From: a virus
Direction: 5' to 3' (one strand)
Length of the DNA: 46,409 nucleotides
IMG/VR virus record: IMGVR_UViG_3300020430_000027
Span: 1-46,409 of that record
Each line of letters starts with the position of its first letter. Position 1 is the stretch's first letter. The notes beneath the pieces are model-generated. The model was not told the DNA's origin and did no database searches. It saw nothing but the letters and a program-made list of their open reading frames with translations. Shown here in pieces: positions 5,881 to 12,045 of this stretch. A program made the translations under genes and the position numbers.

Positions 5881-6144
5881 ATGATGTTCATACGTGTAAT
5901 ATTAATTGCCTTGTGTTTGAGCTCTTTATTGGGTTGTTCACAAGCCACATTATTGAGTTCAATAGGCATAGCATCAGGTGTTGCACAAAAGTCAACTGCT
6001 AGTGTGGTGTACTCAGGTGTTGATTTGGGTGTTAGTGCCACCACTGACAAGAGCATACGTGAACATATATTTGAAGAAGAAGGTGAACCAGTAGCACCAC
6101 TGATACCACCCAATAGCAACATAGAATGGGTCACCCCCAAGTAA
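5881..6144 (+). CDS. Small lipoprotein
   Basis: An 87-residue protein (starting at 5881, or 5884 if the second of two adjacent Met codons is used) with lipoprotein signal MMFIRVILIALCLSSLLGC and lipobox LLGC. The mature part is Ser/Ala/Val-rich (IASGVAQKSTASVVYSGVDLGVSATTDKS) and then acidic and Pro-rich (EEEGEPVAPLIPP). This pattern, including 'YSGVDLGVSATTDKSI.EH', is familiar from small marine-phage lipoproteins of unknown function. A more upstream in-frame start at 5845 was rejected because it lies inside the promoter. Confidence 0.75.
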   Translation: MMFIRVILIALCLSSLLGCSQATLLSSIGIASGVAQKSTASVVYSGVDLGVSATTDKSIREHIFEEEGEPVAPLIPPNSNIEWVTPK

Positions 6145-6252
6145 ATTCAAGATCAAAATTTTTTTGCACACATATTTTTTGGAATTAAATACCCATTTCG
6201 GGTGGCACAGTCTCGGATAAGTACTGTTACACTCATACACAAGGAGCATCAC

Positions 6253-6561
6253 ATGGACGGTAAAAACAAGATTGAAGCATTAGAAGATCAACTGTGGAAC
6301 ATCAAACAGAGATTGGAATACGTGGAGTCAGTGTTGGAGATCGATGTCGAGGACGAAGAAGACTGGGATCCAACCACAGAACCACACGAAGAACCAGATC
6401 ATGTGTGTGATGACGAGTGTGATCATGACTACGATGAAGCACACAACAATCACCCACTGGGCAGAGCAGACAACGACGATGTTGATGCTGAAGACCTTGA
6501 TCACTCCAATGCGGCCGCTTACGACTCACTGCCAAGTGACGTTGAGCCAGACAAGCAGTAG
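6253..6561 (+). CDS. Highly acidic small protein
   Basis: A 102-residue protein with a strong ribosome site (AAGGAG) before the ATG at 6253. Residues 1-35 form a predicted coiled coil (KIEALEDQLWNIKQRLEYVE). The rest is extremely rich in Asp, Glu and His, with a repeated Cys-acidic motif (CDDECDHDYDEAHNN) that could bind metal. The acidic tail resembles DNA-mimic or histone-like antagonist proteins, but this is speculation. A strong hairpin terminator follows. Confidence 0.7.
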   Translation: MDGKNKIEALEDQLWNIKQRLEYVESVLEIDVEDEEDWDPTTEPHEEPDHVCDDECDHDYDEAHNNHPLGRADNDDVDAEDLDHSNAAAYDSLPSDVEPDKQ

Positions 6562-6571
6562 GTTGTTTCAC

Positions 6572-6592
6572 AAGGGCCACTTGCTGGCCCTT
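6572..6592 (+). terminator. Hairpin terminator
   Basis: Perfect 8-bp stem AAGGGCCA (6572-6579) / TGGCCCTT (6585-6592) with a 5-nt loop, followed by TAAACCTTT. The U-tract is weak, so termination may be partial. Confidence 0.7.
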
Positions 6593-6611
6593 TAAACCTT
6601 TAAATACACAC

Positions 6612-6938
6612 ATGGAACTCATCATCAAAGCCATCATAGGTGGCATGGTTATTGCCACAGTCAGCACAGTAAGCCAACGTTATCCTAGCATAGGTGCGTT
6701 CATATTGGGCATACCTTTGGCCACGTTTGTGTCATTCGTGTTCATGCACTACGCAGGAGTTGATGTACACACATTCAAAACTGTGAGCATACAAACTGTT
6801 TACTTCGTGGCAGTCAGCTTGTTGTTCTTTCCTGTGTTTGTGCTGATGTTATCACAGTATGGATTTTGGTGGGCACTTATCACTGGTGCTGTTGCAACTG
6901 GTGTGTTGATGCTGTTGTTGTACAAATTCATAGCCTAA
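6612..6938 (+). CDS. Four-helix small membrane protein (DUF3147-like)
   Basis: A 108-residue integral membrane protein with hydrophobic segments at about residues 2-20, 27-45, 58-80 and 85-105. The N-terminal pattern (IIGGMVIATVSTVSQRYPSIGAFILGIPLATF) resembles DUF3147-type membrane proteins found in bacteria and phages. TAAATACA, a late-promoter-like motif, lies 5 nt before the ATG, and no clear ribosome site is present. Its function is not known. Confidence 0.72.
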   Translation: MELIIKAIIGGMVIATVSTVSQRYPSIGAFILGIPLATFVSFVFMHYAGVDVHTFKTVSIQTVYFVAVSLLFFPVFVLMLSQYGFWWALITGAVATGVLMLLLYKFIA

Positions 6939-6950
6939 CACAAGATCTCA

Positions 6951-6958
6951 GATAAATA
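6951..6958 (+). promoter_or_regulatory. T4-late-like promoter motif
   Basis: GATAAATA followed by CAG, close to the T4 late consensus TATAAATA, placed 23 nt before the ATG of pyrD with a ribosome site (GAGAGGC) in between. This is the best-placed example of the motif in the window. Confidence 0.55.
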
Positions 6959-6981
6959 CAGTTGTAGAAAGAGAGGCAACA

Positions 6982-8187
6982 ATGAAAAGTTTTATAGTTG
7001 GAATTAGAAACCTTACCCTTAAATTGCTTTACAAGATAGCAAGACCCGTTATATTTTTGATGGATCCAGAAGAAGCACACTATTCAATGAAAAGAATAGG
7101 CATAGCTCTGGGCAGTACCAATGTGACCAAATGGCTTACATCACTGCTGTATGACTACAATGACGATGCATTAAAAACAACGGTTGATGGTGTCAAGTAC
7201 AGAAACCCAATGGGATTGTCAGCAGGCTTTGACAAGGACGGTGAACTCACAAAGATATATCCGTCACTGGGCTTTGGACTGGCTGAGCTAGGATCAATCA
7301 CTGGAGAGATATGTCCAGGTAATCCAGGCAAAAGATTGTTTAGAATGATCAAGTCAAAAGCAATCGTGGTATGGTATGGACTCAACAACATGGGTGCAGA
7401 AAAACTTTCAAAGAATTTATCCAACCAAGACTTTGGTAGATTGCGTGTTGGTATCAATGCGGCACTCACAAATCAAACATCAAACTTTGATCTTGATGCG
7501 GCTGTAAAGGACTATGTCAAAACAATGACCCTGTTCAAAGACATTGGTGACTACTTTACAATCAACATCAGTTGCCCTAACACACAGGAAGGTGAACCAT
7601 TTGTAATCAGAGAGAATCTAGATGCACTATTGACAGCAGTCAATGAGCAGATACGTCCTATTACTAGAAAGCCCATATACGTTAAACTTGCGGCAGACAT
7701 GAGCATTGAAGAAATAGACATCATAGTTGATGCTTGTACAGATCACAAGATGGACGGCTTTGTGTGTACCAACCTTGCTAAACCAGAGTTCAACTCAGAA
7801 CATAGACCAGAAGAGTATCCAACCACACAAGGACTACTGCCCAAAGGCAAAGGTGCAATGAGTGGATTACCTCTACAACGTATTTCAACAGATGTGATAC
7901 GCCATGTGTACAGAAAGACACAAGGCAAGATGACAATCATAGGTGTTGGTGGAATATTCACTGCCAAAGATGCGTATGAAAAGATCACGTCAGGTGCTAA
8001 CCTGTGTCACATGATCACAACAATGATATTTGATGGTCCACAGAACATCAGTGAAATAAACAGAGGATTGGTCAAACTATTGAAAGCAGATGGATTCAAC
8101 TCAGTCGCAGAAGCAGTTGGGTCACGCAATCCGTTGCCAACCAATGTGGTAAGTTCAAAGAAATTTGAATTGCTTAAATCAGCTTAA
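6982..8187 (+). CDS. pyrD: Dihydroorotate dehydrogenase (class-2-like)
   Basis: A 401-residue enzyme of the PyrD family, which oxidises dihydroorotate to orotate in pyrimidine synthesis. It has class-2 (quinone-dependent, membrane-associated) features: an N-terminal amphipathic/hydrophobic extension (residues 1-28) followed by DPEEAH, then NPMGLSAGFDKDGE (75-88), FGLAELGSITG, PGNPGKRLFRM, and FMN-binding IGVGGIF near the C-terminus. Length is slightly above the usual 340-390. Odd point: the active-site segment reads INISCPNT with Cys198, where class-2 enzymes normally have Ser (SSPNT); Cys is the class-1 catalytic base. Late-like promoter and good ribosome site upstream. As a phage auxiliary gene it would feed nucleotide supply for DNA replication. 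Family assignment is firm; activity is untested. Confidence 0.92.
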   Translation: MKSFIVGIRNLTLKLLYKIARPVIFLMDPEEAHYSMKRIGIALGSTNVTKWLTSLLYDYNDDALKTTVDGVKYRNPMGLSAGFDKDGELTKIYPSLGFGLAELGSITGEICPGNPGKRLFRMIKSKAIVVWYGLNNMGAEKLSKNLSNQDFGRLRVGINAALTNQTSNFDLDAAVKDYVKTMTLFKDIGDYFTINISCPNTQEGEPFVIRENLDALLTAVNEQIRPITRKPIYVKLAADMSIEEIDIIVDACTDHKMDGFVCTNLAKPEFNSEHRPEEYPTTQGLLPKGKGAMSGLPLQRISTDVIRHVYRKTQGKMTIIGVGGIFTAKDAYEKITSGANLCHMITTMIFDGPQNISEINRGLVKLLKADGFNSVAEAVGSRNPLPTNVVSSKKFELLKSA

Positions 8188-8396
8188 TCTTCAAGTATCA
8201 GGGCTTTAATACTTTTTTCGCCCATGTATATTTCTATCTGGGCTTTACTCTTGATGCATTGATATTTTACAGACTCTGAATAGTTTCTTTCAGCATGGCG
8301 TTTGCCTCTTAGGCACATGGCCATTGACTCTTGTATCCTGTGTTCCTTGATCTCATTGTTCACGAACATTAATAGTGCTACAACCGTTTCAATCAT
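8184..8396 (-). CDS. Conserved marine-phage hypothetical protein
   Basis: A 70-residue protein beginning MIETVVALLMFVNNEIKEHR, with a short hydrophobic start and a polar, Cys-containing remainder (MCLRGKRHAERNYSESVKYQCIKSKA). The pattern 'CL+GKR.AER.Y...V.YQC++S.A' is one I associate with small conserved proteins of marine T4-like phages, function unknown. It converges on pyrD with a 4-nt overlap of stop codons and lies 2 nt after the coiled-coil gene upstream. Confidence 0.78.
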   Translation of the reverse strand: MIETVVALLMFVNNEIKEHRIQESMAMCLRGKRHAERNYSESVKYQCIKSKAQIEIYMGEKSIKALILED

Positions 8397-8398
8397 GA

Positions 8399-8815
8399 TT
8401 AACTCCCGTTACCGTTTGTGTACTTGATATCTCTGTCAGCATCTTTTAGCTTTTCGATATCATTGATAACCTTGTCCATTTGTTTGTTTAAAAATTCTAT
8501 GTTGATCTTGTTGTTGGCCATTGAATCCAAATGTTTCTGCATGGTTTCAACTGACTTGTACAAATCCTCTATCAACATGAACTGTTCCAGATCGTTTTGT
8601 GATTGTCCTAACTCACCACGTGGATACTTGATCCTGAATTCAGTGTTCTCAGACAGATCCTTTTGCATCAATTCAAGTGTGGTTGAATGTTTGTTGAGCT
8701 GTTCAGTGATGCCAAAGTATGCCCACACACCCATTCCAACAGCACCTATGATGGCCAGCATATTACGTACAGGCATCGATATGTTTGTGCTATCGCTAAT
8801 GTTTAGTTTACTCAT
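8399..8815 (-). CDS. Membrane-anchored coiled-coil protein
   Basis: A 138-residue protein (start chosen at 8815, MSKLNISDSTNISM). One membrane segment (about residues 18-36, NMLAIIGAVGMGVWAYFGI) is followed by a long helical, Lys/Glu-rich region suggestive of a coiled coil to the C-terminus. In-frame codons continue upstream to 8860, but that part overlaps the late-like motif at 8830-8839 and the preceding small gene. The arrangement of one anchor plus coiled coil is common in small marine-phage proteins and could suit a lysis or i-spanin-like role. No function can be assigned. Confidence 0.72.
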   Translation of the reverse strand: MSKLNISDSTNISMPVRNMLAIIGAVGMGVWAYFGITEQLNKHSTTLELMQKDLSENTEFRIKYPRGELGQSQNDLEQFMLIEDLYKSVETMQKHLDSMANNKINIEFLNKQMDKVINDIEKLKDADRDIKYTNGNGS

Positions 8816-8829
8816 AAGTCTTTTTAATG

Positions 8830-8839
8830 AGTATTTACC
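8830..8839 (-). promoter_or_regulatory. T4-late-like motif
   Basis: Minus strand GGTAAATACT, 15 nt before the ATG at 8815 and overlapping the stop codon of the 48-residue gene. Weaker match to TATAAATA. Confidence 0.35.
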
Positions 8840-8981
8840 TCTCTTTGTTGTATAGATCAAACAGAGTACGTACCTTTTCCTCCAGTACGTCTATGCGATT
8901 ATACATCTTGGCCAGGACTACCACCAGTGAAACAAACGCCACAGCAATAGGCCAAAGCTGTACTAGTACATTAAGATCCAT
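8835..8981 (-). CDS. Small single-helix membrane protein
   Basis: A 48-residue protein (MDLNVLVQLWPIAVAFVSLV...). One membrane helix covers about residues 5-25, followed by a basic/acidic helix (MYNRIDVLEEKVRTLFDLYN) that looks like a short coiled coil. GGGGGCAGTTTCA precedes the ATG; the ribosome site is only moderate. It sits directly upstream of the other anchored coiled-coil gene, and the two may form a membrane pair. Phage genes of this shape (short anchor plus coiled coil) are often near lysis genes. Confidence 0.62.
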   Translation of the reverse strand: MDLNVLVQLWPIAVAFVSLVVVLAKMYNRIDVLEEKVRTLFDLYNKER

Positions 8982-9035
8982 TGAAACTGCCCCCAATCTG
9001 AAATGTGCGAACATGAATATTTATTAAATACCTAC

Positions 9036-9227
9036 ATGAAGCCATTTGTAAGATCACTGATACAAGCAGGAATTGTTTTGATTCCAACATATATTGTTGC
9101 ATATACCACAGACAAGATGGTGTACACCATACCCATGTTGGCGGCCATGAGTTTTATTGCGGCTTCGTTGGGAACTGGCGATCAGTCCAAGAGGGTGGAC
9201 GATGTAGCCAAGGAAGGTAAGGACTAG
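9036..9227 (+). CDS. Small two-helix membrane protein
   Basis: A 63-residue protein starting at 9036 (MKPFVRSLIQAGIVLIPTYI). It has two hydrophobic segments (about residues 7-22 and 30-48) with a positively charged start and a polar acidic tail (GDQSKRVDDVAKEGKD). TTATTAAATACC lies just before the ATG. An upstream in-frame ATG at 9003 was rejected because the late-like motif falls inside that extension. Function unknown. Confidence 0.65.
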   Translation: MKPFVRSLIQAGIVLIPTYIVAYTTDKMVYTIPMLAAMSFIAASLGTGDQSKRVDDVAKEGKD

Positions 9228-9247
9228 TCTACAAGCCGAGTGTAATC

Positions 9248-9313
9248 ATGAGAATCATATTCATAATCCTACTGTTGATTGCGGCTTTTTATCTAGGCGT
9301 TTACGTTATTTGA
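9248..9313 (+). CDS. Possible 21-residue membrane peptide
   Basis: ATG AGA ATC ATA... encodes MRIIFIILLLIAAFYLGVYV plus Ile, essentially one membrane helix. There is no clear ribosome site. Its stop overlaps the end of the convergent gene at 9306. Too short to be confident. Confidence 0.28.
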   Translation: MRIIFIILLLIAAFYLGVYVI

Positions 9314-9515
9314 GTTTTGCTACTTGCTTGATAATCTTTGCTTTGGTTTCACGACGATCAACTTCAAATCCAAACTTGCGACCATAAGCTTCTAGTTCTG
9401 ATTTAGTCATCTTCTCCAGCTTGGCTTTGCTGATCTTCTTGGACTTGACTTCCTTGGTAAGAACCAAAGGTTTGTCAGTGATGCCAAAAACATTCTTCTT
9501 GATCCAATTAAACAT
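9306..9515 (-). CDS. Small basic protein with SAP/HeH-like end
   Basis: A 69-residue Lys-rich protein (MFNWIKKNVFGITDKPLVLT). The C-terminal 35 residues (KLEKMTKSELEAYGRKFGFEVDRR...KIIKQVAKL) have the pattern of a SAP/HeH-type helix-extended-loop-helix motif ('mtk.eLe.ygrk.GievDrR.tKa.lI'), which often binds nucleic acid. The start at 9515 (ATG) has GTGGAG 6 nt upstream; an earlier GTG at 9527 was rejected because it contains this ribosome site. A CATAAATAC motif lies upstream. Known family trait: such short proteins are common in T4-like marine phages. Confidence 0.72.
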   Translation of the reverse strand: MFNWIKKNVFGITDKPLVLTKEVKSKKISKAKLEKMTKSELEAYGRKFGFEVDRRETKAKIIKQVAKLK

Positions 9516-9529
9516 ATTAATCTCCACAA

Positions 9530-9538
9530 GTATTTATG
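9530..9538 (-). promoter_or_regulatory. T4-late-like promoter motif
   Basis: Minus strand CATAAATAC, 15 nt before the ATG at 9515 with the ribosome site in between. Good match to TATAAATA. Confidence 0.5.
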
Positions 9539-9583
9539 ACGGTAAAGTGTGCAGATTACTCTGCACACCTGTATAGATATTCG

Positions 9584-9778
9584 TTATTTTTTTTGATCGG
9601 AAATAACTGTGGCGCCAGCTCCCACTGCCGCTCCTTCGGCGCACTTGCCGAACAGAACTTCACCAGCCACACAACCAATGGCGGAGTTTGATATCAATCT
9701 CTTGCCATCGTCAGTGACGTATGATGTTCCACAGGCAGTCAGCATCAGCCCTGCCACGATTACTAAAACAAACTTCAA
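9584..9778 (-). CDS. Small lipoprotein with glycine-rich end
   Basis: A 64-residue protein with a TTG start codon and a strong ribosome site (GAGGAGG) 5 nt upstream. Lipobox LTAC places the modified Cys at residue 16. The mature part carries Gly/Ala stretches (AIGCVAGEVLFGKCAEGAAVGAGAT) resembling a glycine-zipper membrane-active segment, plus two further Cys. Glycine-zipper lipoproteins are widespread in bacteria; a phage copy may alter the envelope. It lies just downstream of the pseudoazurin gene, in the same direction, so both proteins are exported. Confidence 0.7.
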   Translation of the reverse strand: MKFVLVIVAGLMLTACGTSYVTDDGKRLISNSAIGCVAGEVLFGKCAEGAAVGAGATVISDQKK

Positions 9779-9810
9779 TGGATCCTCCTCTGCTTGTTTT
9801 GATTCACTTC

Positions 9811-10284
9811 CTACTGTGCGTCAGCCAGTAACTTGGGAAGTATCTTCTTGGATTTGCCCAACACACGGGTCTTGGCCACTGCATCAGCATTGGATACATC
9901 GCCTCCGACCACAACAAGTGCAATCATGCCCATGCCTTTGTGTGGAGTGCATTGATAAAGGTATATGCCTGGCACTTCAAAAGTGTAGCTATACTCTTTG
10001 TTCATTTTTGATTTTTTGGGTTTGTCCCAACCATCAGGTCCAGCAATGAATTCAACATTGTGTCCTTTGGTAGTGGGAAGCCATGTGATGGTGTTGCCCA
10101 CATCAATCTTTGCAACGTCTATGCTATAAACCATTTTAGCACCATCGTCACGTTTGTTAAGCATTTCAATAGTCATGTCATCTGCTCGTGCATGATTTGA
10201 AACCATCACGAATGCAAATGCAACAAGCAGACCCACGAACAATGTGGGCAAGTTGTCCAGTATCATATATTTAAAACTTTTCAT
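9811..10284 (-). CDS. Pseudoazurin-type blue copper protein
   Basis: A 157-residue exported cupredoxin. The start at 10284 is preceded by AAAGGC. Residues 1-34 form a signal sequence with a long hydrophobic core (LFVGLLVAFAFVMV) and a likely cleavage site after HARA. The mature part matches pseudoazurin: MLNK..DG near its start, TKGHNVE with Cu ligand His75, then QCTPHKGMGM with Cys112, His115 and Met120 at the usual 0/+3/+8 spacing. All four type-1 copper ligands are present. Pseudoazurins carry electrons in the periplasm, for example to nitrite or nitrous-oxide reductase. A 30-residue basic tail after the domain is unusual. A phage copy would presumably keep a host periplasmic electron path running; that role is inference. 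Confidence 0.9.
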   Translation of the reverse strand: MKSFKYMILDNLPTLFVGLLVAFAFVMVSNHARADDMTIEMLNKRDDGAKMVYSIDVAKIDVGNTITWLPTTKGHNVEFIAGPDGWDKPKKSKMNKEYSYTFEVPGIYLYQCTPHKGMGMIALVVVGGDVSNADAVAKTRVLGKSKKILPKLLADAQ

Positions 10285-10593
10285 GTTTTGCCTTTCTGTC
10301 AGTTTTGGATTGAACGTTCTTTTGTTGCACGTACTTATTTTTTGTGTGTGATCCCCTGGCGTGTTATGGAATGTGTGCAACGGAGTTTACACACGGGTAG
10401 CTCGTGTGCATATAGGCGTCTTAAACGCACATAGACGTCTTTATAGCACGTTCTAGTACTGTGATAGTGTCAAAGTACTTAAACTGCAAATAAGAGCCAT
10501 TTAGACGGTAAAAACCATTGTTTAAGGAGTCTGTCGCATTGGTACTTTAAAAGGGTGTTGCTCGTATAAAACATCATTTTGTTGTGTATGGTG

Positions 10594-10650
10594 TTTACAA
10601 ATTTACAAAACAAAGGTATAGATTTACAAAGTTTACAAGCCAATTTACAC
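10594..10650. repeat. TTTACA repeat cluster
   Basis: Five direct copies of TTTACA(A/C) at 10594, 10602, 10623, 10632 and 10644, all on the plus strand, in 57 bp of A/T-rich sequence. Spacing is 8, 21, 9 and 12 bp, so three of the steps are close to one helical turn. Confidence 0.6.
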
Positions 10651-10776
10651 TCGGATTAAAGAGCCAAAAACCTCGCTACTTTTTTTGCTACCGCTAGTCG
10701 CTTTGCTCTTGAAAAATTTTCGCTACCGATTGCTCTAAATGGCTTTACCGCGAGCGGTCGCTTCGCTCTTTTGTGC

Positions 10777-10805
10777 TTGACAAAAACCGAAATAGGTGTT
10801 AGTAT
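10777..10805 (+). promoter_or_regulatory. Sigma-70-like promoter, leaderless start
   Basis: TTGACA (10777-10782), 17-bp spacer, TAGTAT (10800-10805). Transcription would start at about the ATG of speD (10811), so the message has no room for a ribosome site. Confidence 0.7.
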
Positions 10806-10810
10806 AAAAT

Positions 10811-11206
10811 ATGTCCATCAAAGAACACAAACACATTATCATCAGAGCGGAAGTATTAGAGCCGCCTAGAGATGAAGAAACTGTAACTAATCAAATAAAA
10901 GACCTAATAGAACAGATTGGTATGAAAATACTAATGGGTCCTTTTGGCAAGTATTGTAGTATGGAAGGCAACAAAGGATTAACAGTTGTTGCCATTATAG
11001 AAACTAGCCATGTTGTTATGCACGTATGGGACGAGGACAGTCCTGCATTAATGCAATTAGATGTTTACACTTGTGGACCATTTGATAAGGACATTGTATT
11101 TAAATGGTTAGAACAATACAAGCCAAAAGATATCATGTTCAAATACTTGGATCGTGAAACTGGTCTGAGAACTCTGGCTACCAATACCAATAAATATACT
11201 ATATGA
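10811..11206 (+). CDS. speD: S-adenosylmethionine decarboxylase proenzyme
   Basis: A 131-residue AdoMet decarboxylase of the short bacterial/phage type; it supplies decarboxylated AdoMet for spermidine synthesis. The central signature IETSHVVMHVWDED (63-76) followed by LDVYTCG (83-89) contains the self-cleavage Ser66, His67 and Cys88. Thr precedes the Ser instead of the common Glu, as in cyanophage SpeD-like proteins I recall. Length is normal for the family. It heads a plus-strand run of four overlapping genes and appears leaderless (promoter at 10777-10805). Polyamine provision for DNA packaging is the usual explanation for phage speD; that is inference. Confidence 0.88.
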   Translation: MSIKEHKHIIIRAEVLEPPRDEETVTNQIKDLIEQIGMKILMGPFGKYCSMEGNKGLTVVAIIETSHVVMHVWDEDSPALMQLDVYTCGPFDKDIVFKWLEQYKPKDIMFKYLDRETGLRTLATNTNKYTI

Positions 11207-11529
11207 AAAATGTAAACGATTTAATACGTTGGCACAAAAGCCATTTAAGCAGAATGCAAAAGTTAATGGGCATTAGTCATTATAGTCAGTTATGGTATGC
11301 CTTTGGTAAAGGATTATTCATAGGTATAATATTATGTGTTCTATTATCAGGTTGTACAACAGTTAAAAGCACTACCATCATATCCGAGGAAAGAAAACAA
11401 GAACTTGGAGCCATTGGCAAGACTTTAGGTTGTGTGTTTGCACCAGCTTCTCCAGAATGTGAAAAACTAAAAAGAGAAAGCAAAGCATCACAAGACGAAC
11501 TCAATAAAGAATTTGACGAAATCAAATAA
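11203..11529 (+). CDS. Conserved hypothetical, membrane segment with Cys
   Basis: A 108-residue protein overlapping speD by 4 nt (ATGA). The N-terminal 35 residues are polar (NDLIRWHKSHLSRMQKLMGI). A hydrophobic segment follows (about residues 38-50, GLFIGIILCVLLSGC) ending in a lipobox-like LSGC; the remainder is polar and helical. The signal-like stretch is too far from the N-terminus for a normal lipoprotein unless translation starts later, so it may instead be a membrane anchor. The 'W..H...L..MQ..lGis.Y...W.aF.KG' pattern is one I associate with marine T4-like phages; function unknown. Confidence 0.75.
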   Translation: MKNVNDLIRWHKSHLSRMQKLMGISHYSQLWYAFGKGLFIGIILCVLLSGCTTVKSTTIISEERKQELGAIGKTLGCVFAPASPECEKLKRESKASQDELNKEFDEIK

Positions 11530-11533
11530 ATAC
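11525..11533 (+). promoter_or_regulatory. T4-late-like motif
   Basis: AATAAATAC overlapping the stop of the gene ending at 11529 and just upstream of the next unit. Good match to TATAAATA. Confidence 0.45.
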
Positions 11534-11535
11534 TA

Positions 11536-12045
11536 TTGTCGGAACAAGTTAGGGAGAGGGCAATATTAGATCCATTTTCGGCCATCGCGGCCGCAACAAC
11601 GGCTTTTAATACAGTCAAAAAATTCGTCCAAGCCGGACAAGACTTTGAGAACACAGTCGGGCAAATGGGCAAATGGTATACCGCTATATCCGATTTCCGT
11701 AAAGGACAGCAGATGCAAAAGAAGCCTCCGTTGTTCAAAAAACTTTTCAATGCAGGATCAGTAGAAGAAGAAGCATTACAATTATTAATGCATGAAAAGA
11801 AAATCATAGAACAAGAAAAAGAATTACAAGCATTGTTAAACTTCCGTTATGGTTATGGTACATGGGACGAACTCAAAGAGATGCGTAGAAAGATCAGAGA
11901 CAAGCGTGAGAAAGAAGTTTACAGACAAGCACAGATGCGTAAAGAGTTTATTGAAATTTGTCAACTAGGCGCCGCCGTGATTGCCATTGCCTTGGTAGCA
12001 GGAGGATTGTTATATTGGGCATTAGACATGAAAGGAATGCTGTGA
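11536..12045 (+). CDS. Conserved T4-like phage protein, coiled coil plus C-terminal anchor
   Basis: A protein of about 160-169 residues. The N-terminal segment LDPFSAIAAATTAFNTVKKF is a signature I recall from hypothetical proteins of marine T4-like phages. A basic region and a Glu/Lys-rich coiled coil follow (about residues 75-130), then a C-terminal membrane helix (IAIALVAGGLLYWAL). The start is uncertain: a TTG at 11536 lacks a ribosome site, while a strong GGGAGAGGGC lies downstream just before an in-frame ATA where the conserved part begins. Its stop overlaps the GTG start of the next gene. Possibly structural or membrane-associated. Confidence 0.75.
   Translation: MSEQVRERAILDPFSAIAAATTAFNTVKKFVQAGQDFENTVGQMGKWYTAISDFRKGQQMQKKPPLFKKLFNAGSVEEEALQLLMHEKKIIEQEKELQALLNFRYGYGTWDELKEMRRKIRDKREKEVYRQAQMRKEFIEICQLGAAVIAIALVAGGLLYWALDMKGML

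Larger units (their letters stand above)
10285..10810. other. 525-bp non-coding, repeat-rich divergent region
   Basis: It separates the leftward pseudoazurin gene from the rightward speD unit. No ORF of protein-like composition was found. It contains a cluster of TTTACA repeats (10594-10650), two near-identical copies of GTCGCTT(T/C)GCTCTT (about 10698 and 10757), GCTACCG copies, and a related pair GGCGTCTTA / AGACGTCTTTATAG (about 10414-10445). A sigma-70-like promoter for speD ends it. Such iterated repeats suit a replication origin, an operator region or a structured leader. Confidence 0.55.

Noticed and set aside
8418-8855. 145-residue plus-strand ORF
   Set aside because: Mirror of the anchored coiled-coil gene on the minus strand; Ser/Cys/Leu-rich composition typical of antisense frames.
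9609-10049. 146-residue plus-strand ORF
   Set aside because: Antisense to the lipoprotein and pseudoazurin genes, whose motifs are clear.
10430-10475. Possible leftward promoter (TTGACA ... TATAAA) for pseudoazurin
   Set aside because: The spacer is about 22 bp, too long for a sigma-70 promoter.
11286-11807. 173-residue minus-strand ORF
   Set aside because: Antisense to two overlapping plus-strand genes; no family features.
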